Assembly: GCA_036346395.1 (NCBI GenBank)
Contig: CM070604.1
Location: 30,469,662 to 30,533,661, forward strand
Length of the DNA: 64,000 nt
From: Hsuehochloa calcarea
Lineage: Eukaryota; Streptophyta; Magnoliopsida; Poales; Poaceae
Direction of reading: 5' to 3'
Below are positions 45,599-57,129 of the stretch, in pieces. Numbering within the stretch: position 1 is the first letter of the stretch; every line of letters starts with the position of its first letter. A program made the position numbers and the translations under genes. The notes beneath the pieces were generated by a model, which ran no database searches, was not told the origin of the DNA, and saw nothing but the letters and a program-made list of their open reading frames with translations.

Positions 45599-47786
45599 TC
45601 ATCCGACGACTTTTGGCCACTCGTATGTCCTACCCGCCGAGAGTAGGGAGTGGTGCTTTGCCGTTGTAGTAGTCCTTGAGCTTTCTTTGGAAAACTTCGG
45701 CGATTCTATGGAGGTCATGTCCTTCCTTTTATGAAAAGGACACCACCTTGGTTTGTCGTTCCTACGATCGTAGCTTACCTTTGCCTTGATCGAGTACGAC
45801 TTGGTGGTTTGGGGCTCTCCATCTTTCACGGCGAACCTCTTTGGAACCACCGGTTTGTGGTTTTGACTTTTATTTTCTTCTTGGACTTTTTGCTTTTTAT
45901 CCTTACCAACTTCACCGCTCTCGAGGAGTATATGTTTCTCGATCGATAGTGTTGTTCCACTCGACCGCCTCGAAGCGCTTGCATATCGATCGGCCATCTC
46001 AAGAGTTCGACAATGTTGTTGGGAGGATTCAAAGCAATGTCCTCCGTTATCCTTCTACTACGGACTCCTTGCTTAAAAGCCACGATCACAGAGGAATCGA
46101 AATTTCCAAATTGAGTTACTGAACCTAACTAAAGCGCTTGATGAATTGACGCAAAGTCTCGTTGTTGTTCGCTTTATCCGGTGCAAGTCGTCTTCTTTTC
46201 CGTATGGTTGTATGTGCCTTGGAAATTCGCCAGAAGATCGCAGAGGTGTTGCCAGAGTAGATCGACTCGAGTGGTTGGTTTAATAACCACGATCGAGCGG
46301 ATCCTTCGAGCACGATCGGAAGGTAATTCGCCATTACATGCTCTCCTCCTCCTGCCGCTCGGACAATTGTTAGATAGATCTCAAGAAATTCGATGGGATT
46401 TTGAGATCCATCAAATTTCTCCATGTTCATCGGCCGAAATGAGGTGGCGGTGAATCGCTCAAGGTCGGCGAAAATGCCCGCATCCAAGAATCACTTCTTG
46501 ACGCCTTCTTTGTAGGAAAGAAGGGTTAATGTCACCAGTGATCGTATCGACGATACCCGTAACAGTGACTGCTCGTAGTAGGTCTCGCCCTCGAGGAGAA
46601 TACTCCTCGTACTCCACTCGCTAGAATTTCTTTGTCGAAGTGGTGAATGATCACCTCCGAGGGGCTTTTGATCTTCACCGATCGAAATGTATTTCTCCGA
46701 ATAGGGATCGATTCGACTTATGGCGTGTCGATTCCTACGTGAAAATATTCGATTGATCGTAGCCGAGGAAGTCGATTCTCGCGACTACCGAATGTTGTCG
46801 ATGAGGTACCTCCACTTGTCATCACAGTTCAAGTCTTTGCGTAATCTCTTCACAGAAAGAGATCGTACCACAGCGCTCGAGCAAGCTCTTGGTGGGATTC
46901 TCAAGTAAGTCGTTGATGTCCCGGAGTTCTTGTACCTCCTCCGATCGATGTTGAATGCGCCAGGCGGTTCTTACGATCGCAATTTTCTTTCTTCCGACGA
47001 CATCAAAATCCTCCTCATCAGTCTTTGAGGCCTTCTTAGTGGAGTGCGAGAATGTCGAGGATTTCCCTCGCGTTCATCAGAGTGTTGGTTCTCTCTGCCA
47101 ACGGTGGTGCCCTTGCCATTACCACGAGGGGGCGCAGTGTGTGATCTTCGGGGAGTGTTCTTATCTCGGCCTCCATGAGGTCGACCACGATTTGGGGAAG
47201 GATGAAGACCTCCGTTGATGATTCTCACTTGCGCCGAGGCCTCCCGCTTGAGGAGTGCTCGAGAGACACCATCTGGCGACTTGGAGTAATCCTCTCGGTA
47301 GGGGAACTCCGGGTTATAACTGTCTCCGTTCGTAAATGAGATCTACGGGGAGACGGTCGAATTTGCAGGAAAAGCATGCTTGATCCCACCCTCTCTGGAG
47401 TTACCCTGAGAGAGAGGATCACTAGATGCTGGTGGAGTCCTGGAATGGTGGCTCCTAGAACTTGACTTACCAAGTCGGACCGCCTTAAGGGACTTGAATA
47501 CTTGGAGAAAAACTCGTCGTGTTGTGAGTCCTCACGGGAGCGGTCCCGGTCGGATTGACCCTTGTCCTTTGAGGGAATTGGCTCCTCTGTTGGACGTATT
47601 GTTGTGGGGATAAGGATCCTCCTCAACTCCATTAATGGGATGGTTTCTGGAGAATAATCTCCGAGGCAACGTCACCATCGGCGGATGCATCACTCGGCTC
47701 GTAGTCGAAACCGCATCCATGTCGACGTCTGCAGACCGCCAAGTCAAACCAGTTCTCCTCGCTCCATTCTCCCGCCATGATTGCAT
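45599..47786 (-). pseudogene. Gag of element B
   Basis: The start is probably ATG 47786, just inside the PBS. A charged, low-complexity N-terminus (46971-47786) is followed by the capsid homology FRPMNMEKFDGSQNPIEF ... MANYLPIVLEGSARSWLLN (46125-46487), the Retrotrans_gag signature. A basic tail follows (45599-46089). The region is split over at least five frames by short indels. Confidence 0.78.
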
Positions 47787-47830
47787 GAGATTGGAAAAAG
47801 AGAGTATGTTGACAAGAGATTACCGAAGCT

Positions 47831-47847
47831 CCCCACTGACGGCGCCA
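47831..47847 (-). other. Primer-binding site of element B
   Basis: The complement reads TGGCGCCGTCAGTGGGG directly beside the right LTR. TGGCGCC-type sites are usual in Tat/Athila-group elements and differ from the initiator-Met sites of A, C, D and E. Confidence 0.85.
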
Positions 47848-47849
47848 AC

Positions 47850-48642
47850 TCGCCGGTGTATTAGAACCGATCTTACGTAAAGATTATTTGATTCGGGGTC
47901 TCCTAGAGATGAAATCACGCAGAGTAATTGACACGGATGTTTAGACAGTTCGAGCCTTCTCCGAGAGAATAATAACCCTAATCTGTGTGGTGTGGTATTC
48001 TTAATGATCGAGTAAGAAGCTAAGACTATTACAGAGAATAGAACTCTCCCTTCTCTACTCGCCCTTGATGTCCTTATATAGTCATGAAGGAGTAGCCGTT
48101 TTGCCCTGCGGAAGAGGCGCCTTAATTGAGCCAGTAATGGGCGTGTGATGGCAGTAATTACCGGCGCATTGGCTTCTCCACGCCGTCTGGCAATTATCAT
48201 TCAAAGATAATGGGGTATTTAAGCACTATTACTACGCGGGATAGTAGTGCGTGCGGACTGCTCAGATTCTTTAATCAATTGGACCCACTTGCGGTAGGTT
48301 TGATTATAAGGTGGTGCGTGGTCTACCCGTCGTAGGAGAACTTACGACCAGGTAGTAATCGTAAAAGGTCTTACGACTATGTAGTGATCGTAGAAAGACT
48401 TACGACCATGAAATGGTCGTAGAAAGACTTACGACTAGGAAGTAGTCGTAGTAAGACTTACGACTAAGCGAGAGTCGTAGTAAGATTTACGACTATGGGG
48501 GTGATTGTAGAAAATCTTACAATCACTTGGTGGGCCTCTCCTTATAAAAATAAGGGTACTTCTGGAGACTATGTGACATCATATTTACCCATAATAAGAA
48601 TTATAGATAATAGATAAAATGAGGATTATTAGATCCTCGTCA
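47850..48642 (-). repeat. Right (5') LTR of element B
   Basis: The LTR is about 793 bp, collinear with 16291-17089. TTATATA lies at 48074-48080 and the palindrome array at 48330-48530. The outer end CGTCA (48642) is followed by the AGTCT duplication. Confidence 0.92.
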
Positions 48643-49526
48643 AGTCTCTCCACCATGGTGTGGATGATGTATTTCAGTTTGAGCATAATTTGATAATGTT
48701 CAATTAAGAGGTTTAATCTCTTGAGGTATGCGATGAATTCAATTCCAATATTGGAGAGAAGTTTTACTCCTCAAGAGAGAAGCGGAAGAAAGGATGTTTC
48801 CTCGGAAAATGATGTTTTCTTGCTTCTCGCTTGGGTTTTGTCTTTGTTGATAAGTGTTTTCGCACTTTGAGTTGGGGTCGTGTTGGCATGATGAATCTTT
48901 CGATTCAATCGAGTAAAAGAAATATTTGATTTGAGTATTCAAGCAAATTTCTCTTTTAGTTTCCGTGGTGTTATTTATAAATTGATTCATTGGAAGTGGA
49001 ATTGCTTTCTTGATGAATTGTCACATTTGGGATTTAACCTTTTTTGGTGAAGAGTTAACATTGCGTGGTTGCGATGAGAACTCTCTATTTTTTTCAGTTG
49101 GATTCTCTTCATTTCCGGCAGTAGAAGAAATTAGGAAGCTGGCTTATCGCTTTGACCGTCATGGGTACATACGCCAATGCATAACGTAAGGTGCGTCTTT
49201 GGTCTTGAGTGAGCAGCAGGACTATTCAAAGTTGGAGATTAAGTTAAAAACGCGTTGACCATCGAGTAAGGTCTTACCTTGATCCTCTTCGATGAGTGTA
49301 CCTAGAAAGTTCAAGTTGATTGTTAGGTCAGACGTCGCTTCACATCTTTGCTTTGTGGTTTCTCTATTCCGAGAGAGAGGCCACTTGGGAGATAGAGTCT
49401 CGCATGCGCGGCAAATCGCACCGTTTGTTTCGTGCGAGTTAAATCCGTTGATTTCAACTCCTTGGAAATTCGTTACGTATTAGTTGCGGTTAGAATTCGA
49501 GGTCGAATTCCGTTAAGGGGGTAGAA
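48643..49526 (+). other. Element A internal region, right part
   Basis: It starts with the duplicated AGTCT and ends with the PPT AAGGGGGTAGAA (49515-49526). No gene or domain is seen. Confidence 0.7.
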
Positions 49527-50871
49527 TGTAATACCGAAGGTGATTCGCTTATTAGAAGAAGTTTCGAAGAGGAGCTAATCGAAAAACCGAATCATCTTTT
49601 CATCGGGGTTTCTTTGTGATTTCACAAAGAACTTTGGCTCGAGCCACGGCCAGAGGGGCCCATGTGGTGGCCGGCCATAACAGGGGGTTCCCACCCCCAA
49701 ACCCTAAACTCCATATTTCTCTCCCACTCCCCCCTTTGGAGCCGCCGCCCCCCCTTCCCCCTTGCTGTGCACCGCCTTGTACGTCGATTTTGGGCAGCGA
49801 GGCATCATGTGTGGGAACACCTCCGTTGCCTACTAACGAGTCACAACGCGAAAGGCAAGTACTGTATGTTAACTGTTGTTGAATTCAAAGGAATGCATAA
49901 TGATATGTTGTTTACATGAATGTTCTTGTGCTTTGTTCATGGTGTTGATATACTGCAAGTGACTAGTGTGGCATTTTTGGTACATTATGTTGAGTGTGAA
50001 TACATACTTATACTTGTTTACACATGTTGTTGAATGCCATGTGTCTTTTCCACTAATGTGTGTTATTCATTCATACCATGAGAAATCATCATGTTCATTC
50101 ATAAAATTCATTATGACCACTAAGTGGATTCTTTTAGTAAGTCCCATCAATTCCAAGATGGGCATTTGAAAGACCCATCAATTCCAAAGATGGGCATTTG
50201 AAAACCCACCATTCCAATGTGGGTAGTGTTGACCACCATTCCAATGTGGCAACTTGGACACCGTATGAAACGTTCTTCATACGGTGATTGGGTCCCCAGA
50301 CTTTGTGAAGTACGGGCTTAAGTGAACACCGACGGGTGTATCGATCGCTATACTGGTATATGCAATGATAAGTCCATACCTTCAATGCATTCTTACATTT
50401 CATCCATTCATGTATTCATTCCATACATACATGTATGTGTTCCAATAATTGTTCGTAATTCAACTGAATTGTGTTGTCCACTCCATGCTTGATTATTCTT
50501 GTTTAGTACTTGCTGAGTCTTCGACTCACCCTTGCTTTGTATGTTTTAATTAGGTAATTGAGGAGGACGACAAGATGATTTGGTGGGGTAGTTCGGCACA
50601 CTACACTTCACTTTTATCCAGCTAGAATAATTATTATTACCTTTCAGTCAAGCCAACTTGTTAAATAAATTTCCAGATTTGTAATAATCCAACTTTGGTA
50701 TTGCTTGACTGTTCGTGGTATTATATCTGTTTATCCATTCTTTTCCATGAATCTGGTGATCGTTTATTGTCATTCTTTAGAAATTATTGTTGATTGAATC
50801 TGTATAATCCAGCTTTAATGCTATTCTTAGTAGTTTGATAGTTTTGCGTGACATCTTAGCTTCCGAATAGC
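49527..50871 (+). repeat. Right (3') LTR of element A, end truncated
   Basis: It is collinear with 12062-13376 up to TTCCGAATAGC, then switches into element E. The last dozen or so bases (…GGTGTTACA in the left copy) are missing. It has an extra CCACCATTCCAATGTGG copy near 50209-50250 that the left LTR lacks. Confidence 0.9.
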
Positions 50872-52670
50872 GACTAGAGGGGGGGGGGGTAAATAGACGC
50901 TTTCTTGGTTTTTGACTTTAATCAAATTCAGCATGCACTTTTTTTCAATAGCTATGAAAGCTAAGAAGATCAGTAAATGCACAGAGGAAGCCTTGTGCTG
51001 AATCCGATTACCCCCTTAAACACAAGATTCAAGAATGGAGAGTTGATCTCACGGGACCGGTTGGACCGACGGCCAACTGGCGGTCCGAATAGCTGGCGGT
51101 CTGACCGTCGTTGAGGAATCGGTTCGACCGATTCAGTCCAGAACCTCTGCAGACCACTCGAAACCAAAACGAAAATTGGTCCAACTTTTCATTCAACCGA
51201 TGAAACTTGACAAAACTTGGAACACACCACCCTAAAGATATCTGGAACCTATTCCTAGTGACGATCATCCAGATCCACGACAAAGAATTGATCTTTTTAG
51301 GTTTTACCAAAGGAGTGTCCAAAACCTAGCAAAATGAAAAACTTGATCCAAAACTTGCTAGTGAGGGATTGATGATTTAGATGATCCTAGTAGTATTCCC
51401 ACACATCATAGCAAGGTAAAACAGGTCAAGAGACCAACAAAAAACAACGGGATCAAGAAAGCACCAAAATCACCAAAAGAGAGAGGAAAACACATGAGAC
51501 CTCATCTTTGAACAAACATCCATTGATTGATTCAAGATGTTGCTTACAAAGCCACTCCCTCAAGGAGGACAAGAGCACACACATAGATTTCCTCTCCTCT
51601 CCTCTCCTCTCCAAACCCTAACCCTAACTAGGGTTTTTACAAATGAAGTGCTTGGGGGTTTTCCAACTCCCCCCTCTCTATTTATAGTAGGGCCTAGGGT
51701 TTAGAGAGAGAGTTCACTTAATGGGCTCCCGTTAAGGCCCAAAACACACGAGACACAAACACAGGCATTTCAGTTAAAGCAATCGCCTGCTTCACCACGT
51801 GTAGCTTGATCAGCGTCTCTCATCATGTCTGCAAGTCTCTCCCGTCCGAATCCCATCGGAACCTCCAAGGCACTTGCACCGACCCCCGTGCCGCTTGATC
51901 CAACCAGCTGCAACGAACTGCCCGTTCTAACCCTCTTGTCCATTCTGCACCATGCTTGAGTCACACGACTCCGCCCGGCATCCATGATCGTTCTGGACCT
52001 CAGCTCTCCAAGCTTAGCCCCGATCCTCCTCGCCATTGACGTCGTTGACCTGCAAGCCACCTGCACAGCAATAGACAAAGAGATCGTTTCTGGGAATAAG
52101 TTCTTCACAACTTGACCCACGTTAGCTCAATCATGCAATATGCAACATTAAAGCATTGAAACCCATGCGCTAGACACAATCGAAACACAACAATGCCAGG
52201 TTGGCCGAAGAACAAGGGAAACCGGTCTGACCGTCGTACCTGGCCGGTCGGACCGATTTCCAACCGGTCTGACCGATTTTATAATGCCAGTCAGACCGCC
52301 CAAAATGACTTAGCCAAAATTCCATCGTGAAAAACCGAAACTCTCTGGAATTTTTATTTGAATAGTACTTTTGACTGGGAGCTCCAAAAGTTATGTGACC
52401 ACATCCAGGAGACTCCCCTCTCGTGCCTACACAACCTATTTTTGGCCTAGTCCCAAACTCCACCAAAGGTTTTGGCCGGTCGGACCGCTGCACATAGCCG
52501 ATCGGACTGCCCTACGGCCGGTCGGACCGGCGACACTGCCGGTCGAACCGATCCACGGGCGGTCTGACCGCCAATGCTGCCGGTCTGACCGCCTGAGGTC
52601 TGAATAGCACAGGAGTTTTCCCGAAAACACGAGATTCGGCAAACCAACAACATCATTGCCAATTGACTCA
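50870..52670 (-). repeat. Left (3') LTR of element E, truncated at both ends
   Basis: It starts within GCGACTAGAGGGGG (compare 59926 onward, where TGTAGGACCGGAAAG precedes) and stops at CCAATTGACTCA. The right LTR continues there for about 36 more bases. TATTTATA-type box at about 51679-51686; telobox plus CT-rich run at 51590-51637. A 12-base G run occurs at about 50879-50890. Confidence 0.88.
52220..52590. repeat. Cluster of CGGTCnGACCG palindromes in E's LTR
   Basis: About ten copies. Paired forms include GCCGGTCGGACCGGC (52517-52531) and GGCGGTCTGACCGCC (52558-52572), in which the base next to the core has changed on both arms. Other clusters are at 51050-51140, 60100-60230 and 61310-61680, and in C. 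Confidence 0.88.
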
Positions 52671-53961
52671 CAGTTTTCGCGCAAAGGCACAACTTGGTCC
52701 ACAAGCAAAAGAAAGCCTAGGAAATGACCAAGCTGGCTTCAGAATAGCAAGGGCAAGTGAGATAAAGCAAAGAGAGCACAAAAAACTACAATTTTCATAG
52801 AATGGCCAAAAATCTCACTTAGGTCCGTATGAAAGAACAATTGTTCTATGTGACCTTTGATCATTGTGAGTCTTCCAGATTTGCAAATAAATTCAGACAA
52901 GACAGTAAAACCAAAAGAACCCACTCACTATGATCACCAATTTCCAGAAATCCATTTCCCCCTTATGACTCCAAAAATCTCTAAAACAACATTTTTACCA
53001 ATCTTTCTCCCCCTTTGACAATGAATTCATCAAGGTGCATGGAAGAAGATAGAGCATGATGGAATGGCTTTGTTTTTGAACTTTAGCAAAAGGAGCCATG
53101 AAGATTATCCATGAAGACAGTACAAGTATAACACCAAGCCATATTAAGTGAAGAAGCTATGTTCAATCATGGCAAAACATGTACAGCAAAGCTAAGACCA
53201 AAATAGCAATAATCTGAGATTAAATGAATTGATACCATGATAAGTTGCTCAATATCATAGTTTCACCAAGGTATCCAAGAATGAGTCAAGCCATGTCTAT
53301 AAGTAAAAAGGAGATCAGAAACTAGAAACTGAGACATTTTGAGCATTAAAAGTTCAAATATGAAGCAATTTATTCAAGCACTTAACATTTTGAGCAATTT
53401 GCTGAAAATAATTTTTTATAGCATTGTGCTAGATCTCAAGTCTTGCCGCGACCATCTCAAGCATGAAGCTTAAAAGAATAGTCCAGGTCATCCAAAACAC
53501 CCCCTGAGTTCATGCCTAGTGCAATGGCAAGAAGACTAATGAGAAAGAATTGGTGATCAATTTTTTTCGCACAGAAAAACTCATTCTTCATTTGCTTGAC
53601 TTAAGAATTAACAAAGCTCATTTTACAACTCAAGATCAGTTCAAGACTCAATTTAACCTATAAGACATGGCATGAATCATGAGAGGATCACTAAAGTAAA
53701 ACTAGTCACAAGATCCAACAAAACATGATTTGATCCAATTTGCTCACAGATATAAAGCTAGCATGGCAAAAGCTAAGCTAAATAAGAAGAGCCATAAAAG
53801 AAGTCTAGCAGACTATCACAGGACATGGCAAGGTATAAACTATGAAAACAAGCCATACAAGGATAATAATCAAAGCTCCATAAGTTTATATTACAATGTA
53901 AGATGTTTGAATTTTAAAAATGCATTATGATACAATGAATGCAAAAAGAGCAAACTCCCCC
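52671..53961 (-). other. Non-coding 3' tail of element E
   Basis: It is collinear with C's tail, with the two shared boxes at about 53006-53020 and 53496-53530. The PPT next to the LTR and roughly 80 bp of neighbouring sequence are missing. No gene is seen. Confidence 0.75.
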
Positions 53962-55326
53962 TCAAAACAGGTCAAGAGGACTAATAACTCCTAACTCTCC
54001 CCGCAAGAAGGCAAAACGAGAAGACTCAAGAGCTTTAGTGAAAATATCTGCAACCTGTTGCTCAGACTCAACAAAGTGAAGCACAACATCACCCTTCTCA
54101 ATATGGTCTCTAAGAAAATGATATCGAATGTCAATGTGCTTAGTCCTAGAATGTTGCACTGAGTTTTTGGCAATGTTTATGGCAGAAGTGTTGTCACAGA
54201 AAAGAGGAACACTGTCCAAAGATAACCCATAGTCCCGAAGAGTAGATAAGATCCAGAGAACCTGAGAGCAACTACTGCCTGTAGCTACATACTCGGCCTC
54301 GGCTGTGGACTGTGCAACAAAAGACTGTTTTCGAGAAGACCAAGAGATAAGAGATGTGGCTAAGAAATGACACGTGCCCGAGGTACTCTTCCTATCCACT
54401 CTACACCCCGCAAAGTCAGCATCAGAAAATGCTCGAATAGTGAGAGCAGAAGAAGAAGAATACCAGAGTCCAAAGTCAAGAGTATCTTGGAGATACCTGA
54501 AGATGCGACGTACTGCTTGACGATGAGAAACACGAGGGGAAGCCTGAAAGCAAGCGCACATACACACTGCAAATTGTATGTCCGGCCTCGACGCAGTGAG
54601 GTAGAGGAGGGAGCCTATCATGCTACGGTACTCCTTCTGGTCCACGGGCTCTCCATCCTCATCAGGGTCCAGCACGGTGGTTGTGACAATGGGAGTAGAC
54701 ATTGGCCTACTGCTTCCCATGTCGAAACGCCGAAGAAGGTCCTTTGTGTACTTACTTTGGTGAATGAAGGTAGCTTCTTTCAGTTGCTTGACTTGAAGAC
54801 CAAGGAAGAATGTCAATTCTCCCATCATGCTCATCTCGAACTCCCTGCTCATAGAATCTGAAAATCTGGACACCAAAGCATGAGAGGAACCGCCGAATAT
54901 AATATCATCCACATAAATCTGAACCAATAAGAAATCACTGCCATGCCTGAGAGTGAACAAAGTTTTATCAACCATTCCCATTTTGAAATCATTTTCAAGC
55001 AAGAAACTCTTAAGCCTGTCATACCAAGCTCTAGGAGCTTGCTTCAATCCATACAAGGCTTTAGAGAGTTTAAAAACATGGTTTGGGAACTTATGATTTT
55101 CAAAACTAGGTGGTTGCTTGACAAAGACCTCTTCTTCTATGAAACCATTTAAGAAAATACTTTTAACATCCATTTGAAAAAGCTTGAAACCCTTAGATGT
55201 TGCAAATGCTAGTAAAATACGAATGACTTCCAATCTAGCTATAGGAGTAAAAGTGTCTTCAAAGTCTAAGCCTTCTACCTGGGAATAACCTTGAGATACA
55301 AGTCTAGCCTTATTGCAAACAACCAA
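53962..55326 (-). pseudogene. RT and RNase H of element E (open for 454 codons, upstream part cut off by a stop)
   Basis: This is the longest open frame in the window. RT blocks are NKARLVSQGYSQVEGLDFED, the finger FQMDVKSIFLNG, LSKALYGLKQAPRAWYDRL and the catalytic YVDDIIFGGSS. RNase H shows FSDADFAGCRVDRKSTSG and the end TKHIDIRYHFLRDHI. Its stop TGA lies at 53962-53964. It would copy the element's RNA in virus-like particles. The frame begins after a stop that separates it from the integrase, so it cannot be made as part of the usual polyprotein. Confidence 0.93.
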
Positions 55327-55560
55327 TCCATCCTCACTTTGCTTATTTTTTAAAATCTATTTTGTCCCAATAACATGAGAATCAGAAGGAGGCCCAACTA
55401 AGGTCCAGACTTTGTTTCTTTCAAAATTTTCAAGCTCTTCATGCATGGCATTGACTCAAGAGGCATCAGATAAAGCATGGGTGATATCTCGGGGTTCAAA
55501 AGAAGCGACAAAAGTAGAATGTGCATGAGAATCAGGAGAAATAAACCTGGAGCGAGTGAC

Positions 55561-57110
55561 TCACTCTTGAAGATCCCCAATCATCTGCTCAGGTGGATGC
55601 AGTCGTTGAATGTGAAGAGGAGCTCCTGGTGCAGAAGTGGCCTCTACCCCATGAGTTGTGGAGGTAGGAACAGTGCCACTCAGGTCGTCGGTGAAGATAG
55701 GAGGAGGCTGCTCAGCTGAAACTGGAGTAGTAGAAGCAGGCTCTCCAACCCTCTCAGAAGTGACTGGAGGATGTATAGGGTCTTCATCCTCAGAGTCATC
55801 ATCGACGAAGATGCTTTCTTGAATTTCAAGAACCTGTGTACCTGTAGTATCGGGTCTAGTACCAGGACTAGCCTCATCAAAAGTGACTTCGCAAATCTCA
55901 ACAATTTTGTTAGTGTCAAAATTAAACACACGATAGCCACGAGAATGAGCAGGATATCCAAGAAATATGCCATCAGAACATCTAGATTCAAATTTATCAA
56001 GGTTGCCATGTTTAAGAATGAAGCACTTGCAACCAAGAATTTTGAAATGAGAGACTTTGGGCGAATGACCAAATCTAAGCTCAAAGGAAGTCTTCCCAAT
56101 CACAGTTCTCAAGAAAACCCTATTAGAGATATAACAAGCAGTAGAGATCACCTCAGCCCAAAATCTCTTAGGAGTAGAATGCTCATCTAACATGGTCCGA
56201 GCCATCTCTATAAGGGTCCTGTTCTTCCTCTCTACAACGCCATTCTGCTGGGGAACTCTAGGAGAAGAAAACTAGTGCTCAATTCCCCTATCAGAGCAGA
56301 AGGTAGAAAAGAAAGAATTCTTGAATTCTGTCCGATTGTCACTCCTAATGGCTCTCAAAGCTCTAGGAATATCAACAGCAAGTCTAAGGATCAATTCTCT
56401 AAAGAAGCCAAAAGCCTCGTCCTTAGAAACCAGAAAATAAACACATGAATACCTGGAGAAATCATCCACAATCACCAGCACATACCATTTCCCACCAGCT
56501 GACTGAACTCTAGAAGGACCAACAGTGTCTAAGTGCGTAAGTCCCGTCCATCACCATCACCAAGGTAAGAGGTGGATGGGAAGCAGAAACCATCTTACCA
56601 TGTCTACAGGGTGAGCACACAAGATCTCTAACAGCCTTTAGCCTAGCCAAACCTCTAATCAACTCCTTGCAACTGACTCTAGTCAAGTGGTCAAAACCTA
56701 TATGCCCAAGTCTACGATGCCACAAGACAAGATCATGAGAATCAGAAGCTACAAGACACCTAGGACCAGAAGCAGAGGAGATACTGAAATTAGCACAAAA
56801 GATCTTCTCAAATATGGAGATATCAAAGACAAGCTCATCCGAGGAATCTAGAACTCTACACTCACCACTTTTGAACCTTACTTCTAGACCCTCATCAAAA
56901 AGCTGAGAAACAGATAGCAGATTATACCTCAGCTCACTTACCAAAGCGACGTCCTTAAGCATGAACTTGTTGTTGACGTGCACAGTGCCCTTGGCTGTCA
57001 CGGTCCCAGTAGAAGCATCCCCAAAGGTAATCAATTCATTGCCGGATGCACGTATGAGGGAGGAGAACCATCTAGAATCTCCAGTCATGTGTCGAGAACA
57101 CCCGGAGTCA
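55561..57110 (-). pseudogene. Protease and integrase of element E
   Basis: From the right: DIWLVDSGCSRHMTGDSRWF (protease active site, near 57100), FGDASTGTVTAKGTV, and a GAG-preintegrase zinc region with HRRLGHIGFDH ... CRHGKMVSASHPP. The core follows: IVDDFSRYSCVYFL and IRSDNRTEF (56272-56481; the usual Gly after DN is Arg). Then come MLDEHSTPKRFWAEVISTAC and a C-terminal GCKCFILKHGNLDKFE. Interrupted by at least two frameshifts or stops. Confidence 0.86.
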
Positions 57111-57129
57111 ACAAGCCATATGTCCTCCT

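Larger units (their letters stand above)
16291..48642 (-). mobile_element. Element B: Tat-lineage Ty3/gypsy retrotransposon with an opposite-strand gene, interrupted by C/D
   Basis: LTRs are at 16291-17089 and 47850-48642. Exact 5-bp target duplications AGTCT sit at 16286-16290 and 48643-48647, which proves insertion into A. Read on the minus strand from the right, the order is LTR, PBS, gag, protease, RT, RNase H, [C/D insertion], second RNase H, integrase, convergent opposite-strand gene, LTR. Two RNase H domains plus an antisense gene next to the 3' LTR are features of the plant Tat lineage. Gag and pol are broken by many frameshifts. Confidence 0.92.
12062..50871 (+). mobile_element. Element A: outermost LTR retrotransposon, non-autonomous, interrupted by B
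   Basis: LTRs are at 12062-13376 and 49527-50871. They open TGTAATACC; the left one closes GGTGTTACA. A PBS (TGGTATCAGAGC) follows the left LTR and a polypurine tract (AAGGGGGTAGAA) precedes the right LTR, so the element is on the + strand. Its own internal sequence is 13377-16290 plus 48643-49526, about 3.8 kb. I find no gag, protease, integrase or RT motif in it, so A must have depended on another element. B (16291-48642) interrupts it. The last dozen or so bases of the right LTR are lost at the junction with E, so its target duplication cannot be checked. Confidence 0.85.

Noticed and set aside
53962..55326. Active element E polymerase
   Set aside because: The RT-RNase H frame is open, but gag, protease and integrase are interrupted by stops and the PPT is deleted, so E is not a functional element as it stands.
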